Positions 34,536 to 43,737 are shown, counted from the first letter of the stretch. The stretch: 64,000 nt of DNA from JAXMEB01 sp046348545 (GCA_046348545.1 JAXMEB010000002.1:124001-188000); one strand, 5' to 3'. Made by a program: numbers and translations. Notes: generated by a model from the sequence alone, not told the origin.

Positions 34536-35732
34536 ATGCCTGTTAAGCAAACCCTTTTAAGCGGCTTGGTGCCCATTAAGATTTTTACTGACCATGTTGA
34601 GCCAGGAGCCTTGTCTCAACTGGTTAATCTATCCCAATTGCCTATTGTTCATGGACACATTGCTGTGATGCCGGATGTGCATGAAGGGATTGGCGCAACG
34701 GTTGGCTCTGTGATACCGACGAAAGAAGCCATTATTCCAGCTGCGGTCGGTGTTGATATTGGCTGCGGCATGAATGCGGTGCAGTTATCGTTAAGTGCTC
34801 AGGATTTACCAGACAATTTACGATTTATTCGTTTAGCTATTGAGGAAAGAGTTCCCGTTGGGTTTGAACAGCATAAAAATAGAGAAAAGTCATATGATGC
34901 CTGCCGTCGTTTCGAAAAATCTTTAAATGAGATTTTTGAACGCCATCCGGATATCTTTAAAATGATCAACAAGCAATACGACCGTTGGATTTGTCAGATG
35001 GGAACTTTAGGTGGCGGCAATCACTTTATTGAGCTCTGTTTAGATGAAAACGATAAGCTTTGGGTGATGCTGCATTCCGGGAGTCGTGGTATTGGAAATG
35101 CAATTGGCCGATATTTCATTCAGCTCGCAAAACAGGATATGGAACGACACCTACATCAATTGCCACATCGAGATCTAGCTTATTTTAAAGAAGGATCTAA
35201 ATACTTTGCTGATTATATCGAAGCCGTTTCATGGGCCCAGGCTTATGCGTTTGAGAATCGCAAGCAAATGATGAATATGATTCTATCCGTCCTTCAAAAG
35301 CATTTGCCTCCCTTTTTGTTGACGCGCGAAGCAGTTAATTGCCATCATAATTATGTTGAAAAACAGAATGAATTTGGCAAAAATATTTATCTTACTCGTA
35401 AAGGAGCGATCAGCGCACGAGTAAATGAGTTAGGGATTATTCCTGGTAGTATGGGGGCGCGTTCGTACATTATTAGAGGTAAAGGCTCAGCAGAATCTTT
35501 TCATTCTTGTGCTCATGGTGCTGGACGTGTCATGAGCCGGACAGAAGCAAAGCGACGTTTTAAGCAAAGCGATGTCTCAGTACAGACTTGGGGGGTAGAA
35601 TGCAGAAAAGACTCGGGCATTATTGATGAAATTCCAGCAGCGTATAAAAATATCGATGATGTGATGGCGCATCAGACCGATCTAGTTGATGTGGAGCACA
35701 CACTTCGCCAGATTATCTGTATTAAAGGCTAA
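34536..35732 (+). CDS. rtcB: RtcB family RNA ligase
   Basis: RtcB joins 3'-phosphate (or 2',3'-cyclic phosphate) and 5'-OH RNA ends through a His-GMP intermediate. Seen are VMPDVHEGIGATVGSVIPT, AVGVDIGCGMNA with the metal-binding Cys, GTLGGGNHFIE, HSGSRGIGN and AHGAGRVMSR, which includes the guanylated His. The short length (about 398 residues) fits the compact bacterial branch. The frame opens earlier with a TTG at 34464; ATG 34536 (MPVKQTLLSG) was chosen, but no Shine-Dalgarno is visible for any of the starts. No rtcA or rtcR is adjacent. Confidence 0.92.
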   Translation: MPVKQTLLSGLVPIKIFTDHVEPGALSQLVNLSQLPIVHGHIAVMPDVHEGIGATVGSVIPTKEAIIPAAVGVDIGCGMNAVQLSLSAQDLPDNLRFIRLAIEERVPVGFEQHKNREKSYDACRRFEKSLNEIFERHPDIFKMINKQYDRWICQMGTLGGGNHFIELCLDENDKLWVMLHSGSRGIGNAIGRYFIQLAKQDMERHLHQLPHRDLAYFKEGSKYFADYIEAVSWAQAYAFENRKQMMNMILSVLQKHLPPFLLTREAVNCHHNYVEKQNEFGKNIYLTRKGAISARVNELGIIPGSMGARSYIIRGKGSAESFHSCAHGAGRVMSRTEAKRRFKQSDVSVQTWGVECRKDSGIIDEIPAAYKNIDDVMAHQTDLVDVEHTLRQIICIKG

Positions 35733-35867
35733 TGCTCTATTTTTGCTGTTAAATTTATCACTTTATCGGCTTAGTGGCATCTCTCATACCTTTAGACTTA
35801 TAAAAAATTTACTTTGTATTGTAACTAAGTTACCTTTATCGATATTTTATTAATTGAGTTACGACCA

Positions 35868-35999
35868 ATGGAACTGGAGTTATATTTAAAGAACGATCCG
35901 ATGCTAGGGTTGACGATTAGTCTGTCATCTTCTTCAGATAGAGTGAACACAGATAATCGTCAGGTACCAGAGCAGCGGAAATGCCTTAGTAAGCCATAA
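35868..35999 (+). CDS. Possible small ORF, 43 codons
   Basis: In the 292-bp gap between rtcB and trhO an ATG-initiated frame encodes 43 residues beginning MELELYLKNDPMLGLT, polar and without a membrane segment. There is no good ribosome site. I recognise no homologue. It is listed only because the gap has no other content. Confidence 0.15.
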   Translation: MELELYLKNDPMLGLTISLSSSSDRVNTDNRQVPEQRKCLSKP

Positions 36000-36024
36000 G
36001 ACACCTAGATCTTGCTACCAGGCC

Positions 36025-36861
36025 TCAGGCGCTTGAAAGCTTTTCCTCTGGTTTATCAAAACAGAACGGGCAAGATTCTCCTACAACATAATGAGGAGAC
36101 TGTTGAGCTTCCGACGTCACAGGCATTCTGCAAGCGAAACATTGTACGGTATCTGTTTCTTGAAGTGCACTGTTGACCGCGATGCGTTTGTCAAAAACAA
36201 AGCATTCGCCTTCATAATGAGCATCCTGACAATCTTCAAAGTATTGTAAAATGCCGCCTTCTAGTTGATGGACCTTTGTAAAACCGGCTTCCATCAAAAT
36301 AGGGGCTGCCTTTTCGCAGCGGATCCCACCTGTGCAATAAGTGACAATCGTTTTTTCTTTCAAGGCTGGATCTAATTTTTGAATAGCATCCGGAAATTCA
36401 TGAAAATTTTTAATATCACAGTCTATCGCCCCTTTGAATTTGCCAAGATATATTTCGTAGTCATTACGTGTGTCCAGTAACACGACTTCCCGACCTTCAT
36501 CTAGCCAGGTTTTCAAAACTTCGGGCTCGATGTATGGGGCTGGTGTTTTAGTCGGGGAAATATCTGGGCGACCTACAGTGATAATTTCGGGCTTAATTTT
36601 AATCAGGAGCTTTTTAAAGGGAATGCTCTCTGAAGGGCTTTTTTTGAATTCGATCTCTGGCAGACCTAAGCTGGGTAACTGTTTTTCAAATGTATCTAGT
36701 TTGTCCTCTGAGCCGGCCAGAAAGACATTAATCCCTTCTTCGCTAATAAGAATAGATCCTTTGAGAGATAATTCCGAACATACGACCTTTAGTTTGTTCT
36801 TTAACTCTTCAAGATCGGTCAAAGGTTTGAAGGCATACCCAGAGATATTTGTAAAATGCAT
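36025..36861 (-). CDS. trhO: tRNA uridine(34) hydroxylase, rhodanese family
   Basis: TrhO (YceA) hydroxylates U34 of certain tRNAs on the route to cmo5U/mo5U. There is an N-terminal ferredoxin-like domain (EGINVFLAGSEDKL), then a rhodanese domain with DTRNDYEIYLGKFKGAIDC and the active-site loop TYCTGGIRCEKAAP containing the catalytic Cys. The C-terminal tail carries two CxxC pairs (CFACR and CPFC), a zinc-like site. Length 278 is shorter than E. coli (350) and like the short gammaproteobacterial form. It is a single gene on the minus strand. Confidence 0.93.
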   Translation of the reverse strand: MHFTNISGYAFKPLTDLEELKNKLKVVCSELSLKGSILISEEGINVFLAGSEDKLDTFEKQLPSLGLPEIEFKKSPSESIPFKKLLIKIKPEIITVGRPDISPTKTPAPYIEPEVLKTWLDEGREVVLLDTRNDYEIYLGKFKGAIDCDIKNFHEFPDAIQKLDPALKEKTIVTYCTGGIRCEKAAPILMEAGFTKVHQLEGGILQYFEDCQDAHYEGECFVFDKRIAVNSALQETDTVQCFACRMPVTSEAQQSPHYVVGESCPFCFDKPEEKLSSA

Positions 36862-36999
36862 TGTTCACAATCCAAGCTAGCAGACTAGAAACTCTGAAAT
36901 TTACCATACTACGCTTCTCCTGAGTAGCGCTGTAGAGTTGTTCTCATAGGATCTTTCTAGTAACGTGTATTCCCACGGGGGCAATTCTACTATTCATGG

Positions 37000-37569
37000 A
37001 TGATGTGTATGCAAAAATTGGTAACGCTTTTTATTCTTTTTCGCACCATGATGGCAATTTGTATATTTGCAGTTGGGGAAACTGCATTGGCAGAAGGTCA
37101 GTCAGTGACTATATTTAAATTAACAGATCGGCCTGAGCAAGGTGGTATAGGGGAAGCAAAAGGAACGATTACTTTGGAAGACACCCCCCATGGATTGAAA
37201 TTCACTGTAAATCTAACTGGGTTACCGCCTGGGGAACATGGATTCCACGTCCATGAACATGGAAGCTGTGCTTCGATGTTAAAAGACGGCAAGATGACCT
37301 TAGGTGCTGGAGCAGGTGATCACTATGATCCGAATAATACCGATAGCCATAAAGGCCCTTATTCTACAAAGGGTCATCTCGGAGATCTGCCCATTTTACT
37401 GGTCGACGAAAACGGGAATAGTCGGTTGGCAATTGTTGCGCCGCGCTTAAAGCGTTCTCAAATTCAAGGCCGAACTATCATCATTCATCAAAATAGCGAT
37501 AATTATTTGGATTATCCCAATCCTTTGGGAGGCGGAGGGCCGCGAATTGCCTGTGGCATTATAAAATAG
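37000..37569 (+). CDS. sodC: Periplasmic Cu/Zn superoxide dismutase
   Basis: SodC dismutates superoxide in the periplasm and often protects pathogens from the host oxidative burst. A hydrophobic N-terminus ending near ETALAEG (about residue 32) is a probable signal peptide. Metal ligands are visible in GEHGFHVHEHGSC, GAGDHYDP and HKGPYSTKGHLGDLP; the disulfide Cys pair is GSC and RIACG at the C-terminus. Three ATGs are in frame at 37000, 37003 and 37009; none has a close Shine-Dalgarno, so the start is uncertain. It is followed at 9 bp by the toroid-protein gene. Confidence 0.95.
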   Translation: MMCMQKLVTLFILFRTMMAICIFAVGETALAEGQSVTIFKLTDRPEQGGIGEAKGTITLEDTPHGLKFTVNLTGLPPGEHGFHVHEHGSCASMLKDGKMTLGAGAGDHYDPNNTDSHKGPYSTKGHLGDLPILLVDENGNSRLAIVAPRLKRSQIQGRTIIIHQNSDNYLDYPNPLGGGGPRIACGIIK

Positions 37570-37578
37570 GAGAAACCT

Positions 37579-38559
37579 ATGGACATGACCATGTTACAGA
37601 ATTTTGAACGAAGCCTTGAGAAAGCAGTACATTGGTTCGAAGCGAATTTGAATGATGAAGGTGCGTTATTAGGATCAGAACCAGTTTTTAGAGATTATGC
37701 AGCAATCCCTTATCTTTTTTCGCTGATGGGGCGATTAGAAAAAGCGCATCGAATTTTACATTATGTTCAGAAAGAATATTTAAGACACCATAAAGAAATA
37801 GAGTTTGATTCGCATGTGCATGCGAGACAGTTAAGTTCAAAAGACGAATTGAGCATAGCGATTGGGTGGGTGGCTCATGCCGCTCATCGAATGGGGCGCT
37901 TTGAAATTTCTATCCCTTTATTTCAATATTTGAGGCAGTTTTATGAACCTGAACAAGGTGCCTTCACAGCTCGCGCGCCTCGAGGAGAAGCTGAAGCCGT
38001 CTTAGATTTTTTTTCAACGGCTTTTTTAGGTTGGGTATCCCTTTATGGTGGTGATTTAGTGAAAGCCCAACGAGCGGGTAATTATTTACAGCGTAGTATT
38101 TCTTTACAACCAGACATCCGGTCTTCATTCTATTTACGGATGGATGATAATGGCCGATTTATCACTGCATTTGAGAGTCGAAACGCTTACTACCATGTGA
38201 TTTCGCGTCAGAAGGAGAGGCAGGCTTACGCTGCTTTGGGATTTGCCGTGGGTGTATTAGGCAAGATTTATGCTGCAACATCGGATGCAAATTATTTGAT
38301 GACTGCTAAATCCTGCTTAGAATCTGTACAAGGGCTCTCAGAAGGCGAATCTGATATTCAAATTGCTTGGGGAGCTTCTGTGCTTGCGAATTTGACCAAG
38401 GAAAGCCGTTTTATTGAGCTTGCAACGGTGTTTGCAGAGAAGGTTGTGGCTGAGCAGGTATCAGATGGCGCCTGGCAGTCCAAATCGGCCCCCTTCATTG
38501 AAACAGCTAACAATGCTATCTGGCTAGCTCATATTGTTGCAGAGCTTAGTGAGGTTTGA
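37579..38559 (+). CDS. Uncharacterised alpha/alpha-toroid protein
   Basis: 326 residues, soluble, no signal peptide. The sequence is a series of helix pairs with Gly and aromatic turns (FRDYAAIPYLFSLMGRLEKA, AIGWVAHAAHRMGRF, FFSTAFLGWVSLYGGDL, AYAALGFAVGVLGKIY, ANNAIWLAHIVAEL). This is the pattern of six-hairpin or terpenoid-cyclase-like alpha/alpha toroids, as in glycoside hydrolases and prenyltransferase-like folds. I do not recognise the family or a catalytic motif. It is 9 bp from sodC and has AGGAGA before its ATG, so the two are likely cotranscribed. Confidence 0.8.
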   Translation: MDMTMLQNFERSLEKAVHWFEANLNDEGALLGSEPVFRDYAAIPYLFSLMGRLEKAHRILHYVQKEYLRHHKEIEFDSHVHARQLSSKDELSIAIGWVAHAAHRMGRFEISIPLFQYLRQFYEPEQGAFTARAPRGEAEAVLDFFSTAFLGWVSLYGGDLVKAQRAGNYLQRSISLQPDIRSSFYLRMDDNGRFITAFESRNAYYHVISRQKERQAYAALGFAVGVLGKIYAATSDANYLMTAKSCLESVQGLSEGESDIQIAWGASVLANLTKESRFIELATVFAEKVVAEQVSDGAWQSKSAPFIETANNAIWLAHIVAELSEV

Positions 38560-38688
38560 GAGTATTGGCGCTCCCTGCTGGGCTGGAAGTTATACTCCTA
38601 TGGGCGCCGACTCTTTAGTGTGCCAAGGTGCGCAGCAATCAAAGGTTCAGGTAGCTCTCATGCTCAAAAATTCGATTGAGCGCGGTTA

Positions 38689-38717
38689 TTGACTTTGTTG
38701 TTTAGATTTCTTACACT
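38689..38717 (+). promoter_or_regulatory. Sigma-70 promoter of the J-domain protein gene
   Basis: TTGACT, 17-base spacer, TACACT: five of six at -35 and four of six at -10 with ideal spacing. The expected transcription start is near 38724, 30 bp before the ATG at 38754. Confidence 0.6.
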
Positions 38718-38753
38718 GTATCGATCTTTATGTTGTGACGCAGAAGTCATACT

Positions 38754-39989
38754 ATGTTGAATAGATTACTAAATAGGTTTTTCAACTATCTTCCCCAGAT
38801 CTTCATTTTCCCTCAGCGCGTTTTGGTCAATTTTTGGTTGGCGATCAGAAAAAACGCTAATACTCCTGATAAAGAAAGAAAAACAGATGCACACTTTTTC
38901 GCTAATCTTCAATTACTCAACCTAGCAGGTTTATTATTACTTGGCATACCTAGCGGCCCCACGGGTTTTGTATGGATTGCAGCGGAAGTAGGTGCGGCGT
39001 ATTGGCTTTCCATGCGATCTAAATCTTATTTTAATCAATTTTTATCAACATTATGTTTGCTACCACTTCATGGTCTGAATCAGGTTCGTGCAAGTTATCA
39101 ATTTGTAAAAGAATTTTACCAAGATTTTAGACGCGCCTCCCCTGATGATTTTCGAGTTAAATCTCTTATCAAAGCTTTTAGTTTATATTTCAACTTGAAT
39201 ATTCTTTTACAATTTTCTAAGGATATCAATGATAGGAATAAAGCCTTGAAGATGATTTCTCTTTTAAAATCGTCGCATGCTGTCGCGAAGGTGCTCAACT
39301 TTAAAATGCCCATTTTGAAAAAGTCTAGAATTGACACACTGAGCCTTTCTGAGCACATTCAAAATCGATTCGAATACGAATACGAAGACACTAATGATAT
39401 GCTTAAATTCTTCAAAGAATGGATAATTGATATCGAGCAGCTTTCTCAGCCGCAGAGATGTGAAAAATATGGGTTAGCATCTACTTTTAATGCAGTGCTC
39501 GATGAACGTGAGCGTCGTCGGAAAGAAGAGGCAGAAAAAGCTGAGCGTCAACGTCGGGCGCAAGAAGAAGCTGAACGTCAACGTCGGGCGCAAGAAGAAG
39601 CTGAACGTCAACGTCAGCAAGAAGCTCAGCGTCGACGTCAGCATCACTATCAGCATCATTGGCAAAAGCCATCCTTCTTTGAGGATTTTTTCCGTAACTT
39701 TTATAATGGTTCACAACTACAACAGTTTGGGAAAAACGAGGTAAGGGAATCTTGTGATATTTTAAAAATTGATATTCAATCTACGTTCAGTGATGCAAAA
39801 AAATCGTATTACAAACTTGCAAAGCAATATCATCCCGATAAAAATCCTAATAACGCTGCCGCTGAAGAACAATTTAAGAAAGTAAATGAGGCTTATCACT
39901 ATCTAGAAAATCATTCTTTTGAATGGGAAAGGGAAAGGGCTAAGAACTCAACTACTCAGACTCCATATCGACAACAAAGGTATGGCTAA
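38754..39989 (+). CDS. Membrane-associated J-domain protein with Glu/Arg-rich repeat
   Basis: A 411-residue protein with three parts. Residues about 1-120 contain a hydrophobic region (LLNLAGLLLLGIPSGP) that could be a membrane hairpin. A middle helical part is followed by a highly charged stretch with the 10-residue repeat AERQRRAQEE (near residue 264). The C-terminal J domain includes the invariant HPD in QYHPDKNPN. The J domain recruits Hsp70 (DnaK, or a host Hsp70 if exported). It lacks the Gly/Phe and zinc domains of DnaJ, so it is a class III J protein. I do not recognise a specific family. Effector status is speculative. Confidence 0.85.
   Translation: MLNRLLNRFFNYLPQIFIFPQRVLVNFWLAIRKNANTPDKERKTDAHFFANLQLLNLAGLLLLGIPSGPTGFVWIAAEVGAAYWLSMRSKSYFNQFLSTLCLLPLHGLNQVRASYQFVKEFYQDFRRASPDDFRVKSLIKAFSLYFNLNILLQFSKDINDRNKALKMISLLKSSHAVAKVLNFKMPILKKSRIDTLSLSEHIQNRFEYEYEDTNDMLKFFKEWIIDIEQLSQPQRCEKYGLASTFNAVLDERERRRKEEAEKAERQRRAQEEAERQRRAQEEAERQRQQEAQRRRQHHYQHHWQKPSFFEDFFRNFYNGSQLQQFGKNEVRESCDILKIDIQSTFSDAKKSYYKLAKQYHPDKNPNNAAAEEQFKKVNEAYHYLENHSFEWERERAKNSTTQTPYRQQRYG
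39541..39615 (+). repeat. 30-bp tandem repeat inside the J-protein gene
   Basis: About 2.5 copies of a 30-bp unit (39541-39570, 39571-39600, then a partial copy) encode AERQRRAQEE. The first two copies are identical except for one base. Unequal copy number between strains is likely. Confidence 0.9.
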
Positions 39990-40043
39990 AGCAAAATTTG
40001 AGATTTATTTCTTGATACAGGATCTGCTCGCCCCTTGAGCACT

Positions 40044-40063
40044 TTCTCCCGATAACGGGAGAA
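40044..40063. repeat. Perfect 8-bp hairpin between convergent genes
   Basis: TTCTCCCG, loop ATAA, CGGGAGAA. It lies between the end of the J-protein gene and the minus-strand tRNA-Glu. There is no T-run on either side, so it is not a canonical terminator; it could be a bidirectional 3'-end structure or a small dispersed repeat. Confidence 0.55.
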
Positions 40064-40176
40064 GGAAAATCTCTGAAATATGCTGGTTTGAGTGGGTTTG
40101 CCCTGGCAGTTTGGGTAAATAGGTTAGGCTCCAGGGGGGGGGCGTGTAAGTCGATCAACTTTTGGGTGGTTAATTA

Positions 40177-40252
40177 TGGCGCTCCCTACGGGACTCGAAC
40201 CCGTGTTACCGCCGTGAGAGGGCGACGTCCTAGGCCACTAGACGAAGGGAGC
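40177..40252 (-). tRNA. tRNA-Glu (anticodon CTC)
   Basis: The minus strand gives acceptor GCTCCCT/AGGGAGC, D arm CGTCTAGTGGCCTAGGACG, anticodon loop CTCTCAC (anticodon CTC), T arm ACGGGTTCGAGTCCCGT, and encoded CCA. The body is that of bacterial tRNA-Glu; the usual single gene has TTC, so this is the additional CUC isoacceptor reading GAG. Confidence 0.95.
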
Positions 40253-40344
40253 AATCGGTGAGCTATATCTATTATAGCGGACGGTGGTATTATACCGACC
40301 TTTGATAAAGCCTCAATATTAGATTTAAGATTATAACTTCATCG

Positions 40345-41691
40345 ATGATTTCAAGCTGGCTAAAAAAAGTTCGAAAACTAACACTAAGGGTGCGTCCTCA
40401 AAGTCACTTAGCGGTCTCTAGGCATGAGCCGACGATCCTAGCACGAAAAGAACACACGCTTTCTCGTAATGATATTAGTGATCATGCTCTGAAAGTATTG
40501 TATCGACTTCACAAGCATGGTTATCAAGCTTTTCTGGTTGGAGGAGCGGTACGAGACTTACTGCTGGGTCTGCATCCTAAAGATTTTGATGTCGCGACCG
40601 ATGCCAAGCCTGAAGAAGTGAGAGCACTATTTCGTAATTGCCGACTAATTGGGCGTCGATTTAGATTGGCTCATGTCTACTTTGGCCCTGAAATTATTGA
40701 GGTGGCTACCTTTAGAGGAACGCATTCAGCCGAAGAGATTAATGACTCACACTCTTCCGAAGGGATGATATTGCGGGATAATGTTTATGGTACATTAGAA
40801 GATGATGCTTGGCGCCGTGATTTTACAGTTAATGCTCTTTATTACAACATTAAAGATTACTCTGTTGTAGACTTTACAGGCGGGTTGACCGATCTAAAGA
40901 ACAGAGAGTTACGATTAATTGGGTCACCCGAAAAACGATTTAGAGAGGATCCCGTTCGTATTTTGCGAGTCATTCGATTTGCAAGCAAATTAAATCTCAA
41001 TATTGCTCGCGATCTGGTTGACCCTATTCGAGCCTTTAAAGATCTGATCCCGAGTGTTTCTACCGCACGATTATTTGAAGAAGTACTCAAAATTTTTCAT
41101 TCAGGTGCAGCGGTAAAAGGATATGAACTACTCAAAAATTACGGTATTTTTGAAATACTCTTCCCCTACACGTCGATGACTTTTGAGAAGAAACGATTTC
41201 CCTTTGATAAATTTCTAGCGAATGTCTTTGAAAGTACCGACAAGCGAATCTCGGCTGACAAGGGGGTGACCCCAGCTTTTCTATTCGCGGCATTATTTTG
41301 GTATCCCATTTGTGATAAAGCAGAAGAAACAATATTAGAATCAGCGATGCCTCGTCATCTCGCCAGAGATCAGCTGATGGAGCCCTTATTTCAAGAGCAG
41401 CTTCGTGTGCTGGGTGTGCCAAGACGAATTTTACAAGTTGTTCGTGAAATTTTGACATTGCAAATGCGGATGGAAAAGAAGCCGACTCGTCGCGTTGAGC
41501 GAATTTTGTTTGAGCCTCGCTTTAGAGCTGCTTTTGATTTTCTTGAAATGAGAAAAATGGCTGGAGAAGATTTAGGGAATGTCGTGGAGTGGTGGCAAAG
41601 TTATTATGAGGCGGATACCAAGTCTCGGAAAAAAATGACGCGACATCTCCATGGTCATCGCTCCAAGCGCCCCGCTCGGAGTGAAAAATGA
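40345..41691 (+). CDS. pcnB: Poly(A) polymerase I
   Basis: PcnB adds 3' poly(A) tails that mark RNA for decay. The nucleotidyltransferase core FLVGGAVRDLLLGLHPKDFDVATDA contains the catalytic DxD, followed by RRFRLAHVYFG and the RDFTVNALYYN and REDPVRILRVIRFA signatures, which separate it from CCA-adding enzymes by the bacterial poly(A)-type extended head. A basic C-terminal tail (RKKMTRHLHGHRSKRP) is typical. Length 448. It overlaps folK by 4 bp, the same pair order as in E. coli. Confidence 0.95.
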   Translation: MISSWLKKVRKLTLRVRPQSHLAVSRHEPTILARKEHTLSRNDISDHALKVLYRLHKHGYQAFLVGGAVRDLLLGLHPKDFDVATDAKPEEVRALFRNCRLIGRRFRLAHVYFGPEIIEVATFRGTHSAEEINDSHSSEGMILRDNVYGTLEDDAWRRDFTVNALYYNIKDYSVVDFTGGLTDLKNRELRLIGSPEKRFREDPVRILRVIRFASKLNLNIARDLVDPIRAFKDLIPSVSTARLFEEVLKIFHSGAAVKGYELLKNYGIFEILFPYTSMTFEKKRFPFDKFLANVFESTDKRISADKGVTPAFLFAALFWYPICDKAEETILESAMPRHLARDQLMEPLFQEQLRVLGVPRRILQVVREILTLQMRMEKKPTRRVERILFEPRFRAAFDFLEMRKMAGEDLGNVVEWWQSYYEADTKSRKKMTRHLHGHRSKRPARSEK

Positions 41692-42167
41692 TATCAAATG
41701 CTATTTTAGGGTTGGGGAGCAACTTAAATCATCCTGTAGAGCAATTAAATACGGCCTTTAAATCAATCAGAATGCACTCAGAAATTCAGATTGAATCAAT
41801 CTCTTCTTTTTATCTAACAGCGCCCGAGGGGATTGCTGAACAACCAGAATTTGTAAATGCAGTGTGTTGGATCAGCACTACCCTTTCACCAGATGCATTA
41901 TTAAAGTTTGCGCTAGCCACGGAGCATCATCAAGGTCGCATTCGTGAAATAAAATGGGGGCCTCGAATTATCGATATTGATATTTTAATGTTCGATGATC
42001 TACTCTGCCAAACTCCTGATTTATCCTTACCGCATCCCGAACTATTAAATCGAAGCTTTTGGTTGATTCCTTTAGCTGAGATTGCTCCACAATGGATATT
42101 ACCGAACGGTCAAAGGGTTGAAGATTATGCTAGAACATGGAACACTGACTCAATTCGAAAAATCTGA
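41688..42167 (+). CDS. folK: 2-amino-4-hydroxy-6-hydroxymethyldihydropteridine diphosphokinase
   Basis: HPPK transfers pyrophosphate to the pterin in folate synthesis. The signatures GLGSNLNHPVEQL, PEFVNAVC, WGPRIIDIDILMFDD (metal-binding DxD) and LPHPELLNRSFWLIPL are present. Length 159 matches E. coli. The last 41 bp overlap pgi. Confidence 0.96.
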   Translation: MISNAILGLGSNLNHPVEQLNTAFKSIRMHSEIQIESISSFYLTAPEGIAEQPEFVNAVCWISTTLSPDALLKFALATEHHQGRIREIKWGPRIIDIDILMFDDLLCQTPDLSLPHPELLNRSFWLIPLAEIAPQWILPNGQRVEDYARTWNTDSIRKI

Positions 42168-43716
42168 CTCAGTATACAGGGACTTGTTGAAGTTAGCCCA
42201 GGCTGAATTCAATCTTCGTTCGCTTTTTAATGAGAACCCCAATCGCGCAGCTCGTTTTTCTTTGGAAGCATGCGGGTTATACCTCGACTATTCTAAGAAT
42301 CTGATTGATGAAAAGATCTTTGAAAAACTGAATCAATTAGCAAGTTCGGTTCACATTGAAGAATCGATTGAAGCATTATTTCGCGGCAAGCATCTGAATG
42401 TAACAGAAAACAAGCCTGCTTTACACATGCTGCTGAGAGAAATTAATGTTGATGGTATTCATTCAGAGATTCGCGAGGCGATTTTGAGTGAGCGTCTTAA
42501 AATGTATGAATTAGCTCAAAATTTCCGTTCAGGTGCTTGGCTTGGCGCTAAGGGGCAACGATTAAAAACAATCGTTAATATTGGGATTGGGGGATCGGAT
42601 TTAGGTCCTAGAATGGCTGCTTATGCATTATCGCCTTATCATCAAAAAGGATTAACGGTTCATTTTGTTTCAAATGGCGATCCAACTGAACTCAAGATGT
42701 TATTGGATACTTTAGACCCAAACGACGTGTTATTTATAGTTTCTTCAAAATCATTTCAAACTGAAGAGACCTTGATGAACGCTCAAGCAGCCTATCAATG
42801 GCTCTTACAGTCTGTAGGGCCTGAAGATATTGAGAAGCATTTTGTAGCGGTTACGGCGCATCCAGATAAAGTGAGTCAAACTAATCTCAAATTTGGTGTA
42901 ATTTTAAAGATTTGGGATTGGGTGGGTGGGCGCTTTTCGGTGTGGTCGAGTATTGGTTTGCCTTTGCTTTTCATGATTGGGCAAGCACACTTTGAGGCCT
43001 TTTTGAAAGGGGCTGCAGAGATGGATCAACATTTTAGATATGCGCCGCTTATGAACAATATGCCTGTGATTTTGGCATTGTTAGGTATTTGGTATGTTAA
43101 TTTTAAAAATATTCATCAGCATGCAGTGATTCCTTATCATCAGTTGTTGTATCACTTTCCTAATTTTTTACAACAACTTGAAATGGAAAGTAATGGCAAA
43201 TCAGTGACGCTGGATGCCAAATCGGTTGAATGGGCAACTTGCCCCATATTGTGGGGGGGGATTGGGAGCAACAGCCAACACGCGTTTCATCAATTTTTAC
43301 ATCAAGGTACCAACCAAGGCCCCATCGATTTTATAGTGGCAGCGCAAAGTAGTTATAATACGGGTGATCAACATCTTTATCTTGTCGCACAATGTATTTC
43401 TCAGGCCGAAGTCCTTATGCAAGGATTTGATGGACCACTCCATCAACGTCTTCAGGGTAACCGCCCAAGTAACATGATTTTGTTTCAGAAATTGACACCC
43501 GCAACATTGGGGGCATTGATAGCCTTGTATGAACACAAAGTTTTTTTGCAAAGTAGACTGTGGCAGATCAATGCATTCGATCAGCCAGGCGTAGAGCGTG
43601 GAAAAACCTTGGCTAAACAGAATTTTAGACGCTTGAAATCAACGGTGACTGAAAACGATGCTGATCCATCGACAGCACGCTTGTTAAACAAAGTAAAAGC
43701 TTGGATTTTAGAATAA
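42127..43716 (+). CDS. pgi: Glucose-6-phosphate isomerase
   Basis: Pgi interconverts glucose-6-phosphate and fructose-6-phosphate. INIGIGGSDLGPRMA-like (VNIGIGGSDLGPRM), SKSFQTEETL, DWVGGRFSVWSSIGL and the late MESNGKSVTLDAKS motif are present. The frame opens at 42082, but ATG 42127 (MLEHGTLTQFEKSD) is preferred: it gives 529 residues and a smaller overlap with folK. A G8 run at 43253-43260 lies in the codons for LWGGIGSN; the frame is intact. Confidence 0.96.
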   Translation: MLEHGTLTQFEKSDSVYRDLLKLAQAEFNLRSLFNENPNRAARFSLEACGLYLDYSKNLIDEKIFEKLNQLASSVHIEESIEALFRGKHLNVTENKPALHMLLREINVDGIHSEIREAILSERLKMYELAQNFRSGAWLGAKGQRLKTIVNIGIGGSDLGPRMAAYALSPYHQKGLTVHFVSNGDPTELKMLLDTLDPNDVLFIVSSKSFQTEETLMNAQAAYQWLLQSVGPEDIEKHFVAVTAHPDKVSQTNLKFGVILKIWDWVGGRFSVWSSIGLPLLFMIGQAHFEAFLKGAAEMDQHFRYAPLMNNMPVILALLGIWYVNFKNIHQHAVIPYHQLLYHFPNFLQQLEMESNGKSVTLDAKSVEWATCPILWGGIGSNSQHAFHQFLHQGTNQGPIDFIVAAQSSYNTGDQHLYLVAQCISQAEVLMQGFDGPLHQRLQGNRPSNMILFQKLTPATLGALIALYEHKVFLQSRLWQINAFDQPGVERGKTLAKQNFRRLKSTVTENDADPSTARLLNKVKAWILE

Positions 43717-43737
43717 ATGTAAAAAAAGGAGTACAGG

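Noticed and set aside
39541..39615. Tandem repeat considered as a CRISPR array
   Set aside because: Copies are contiguous without spacers and lie in a coding frame; no cas genes in the window.
39474..39744. Three overlapping frames over the 30-bp repeat
   Set aside because: Low-complexity shadows of the J-protein repeat region on both strands.
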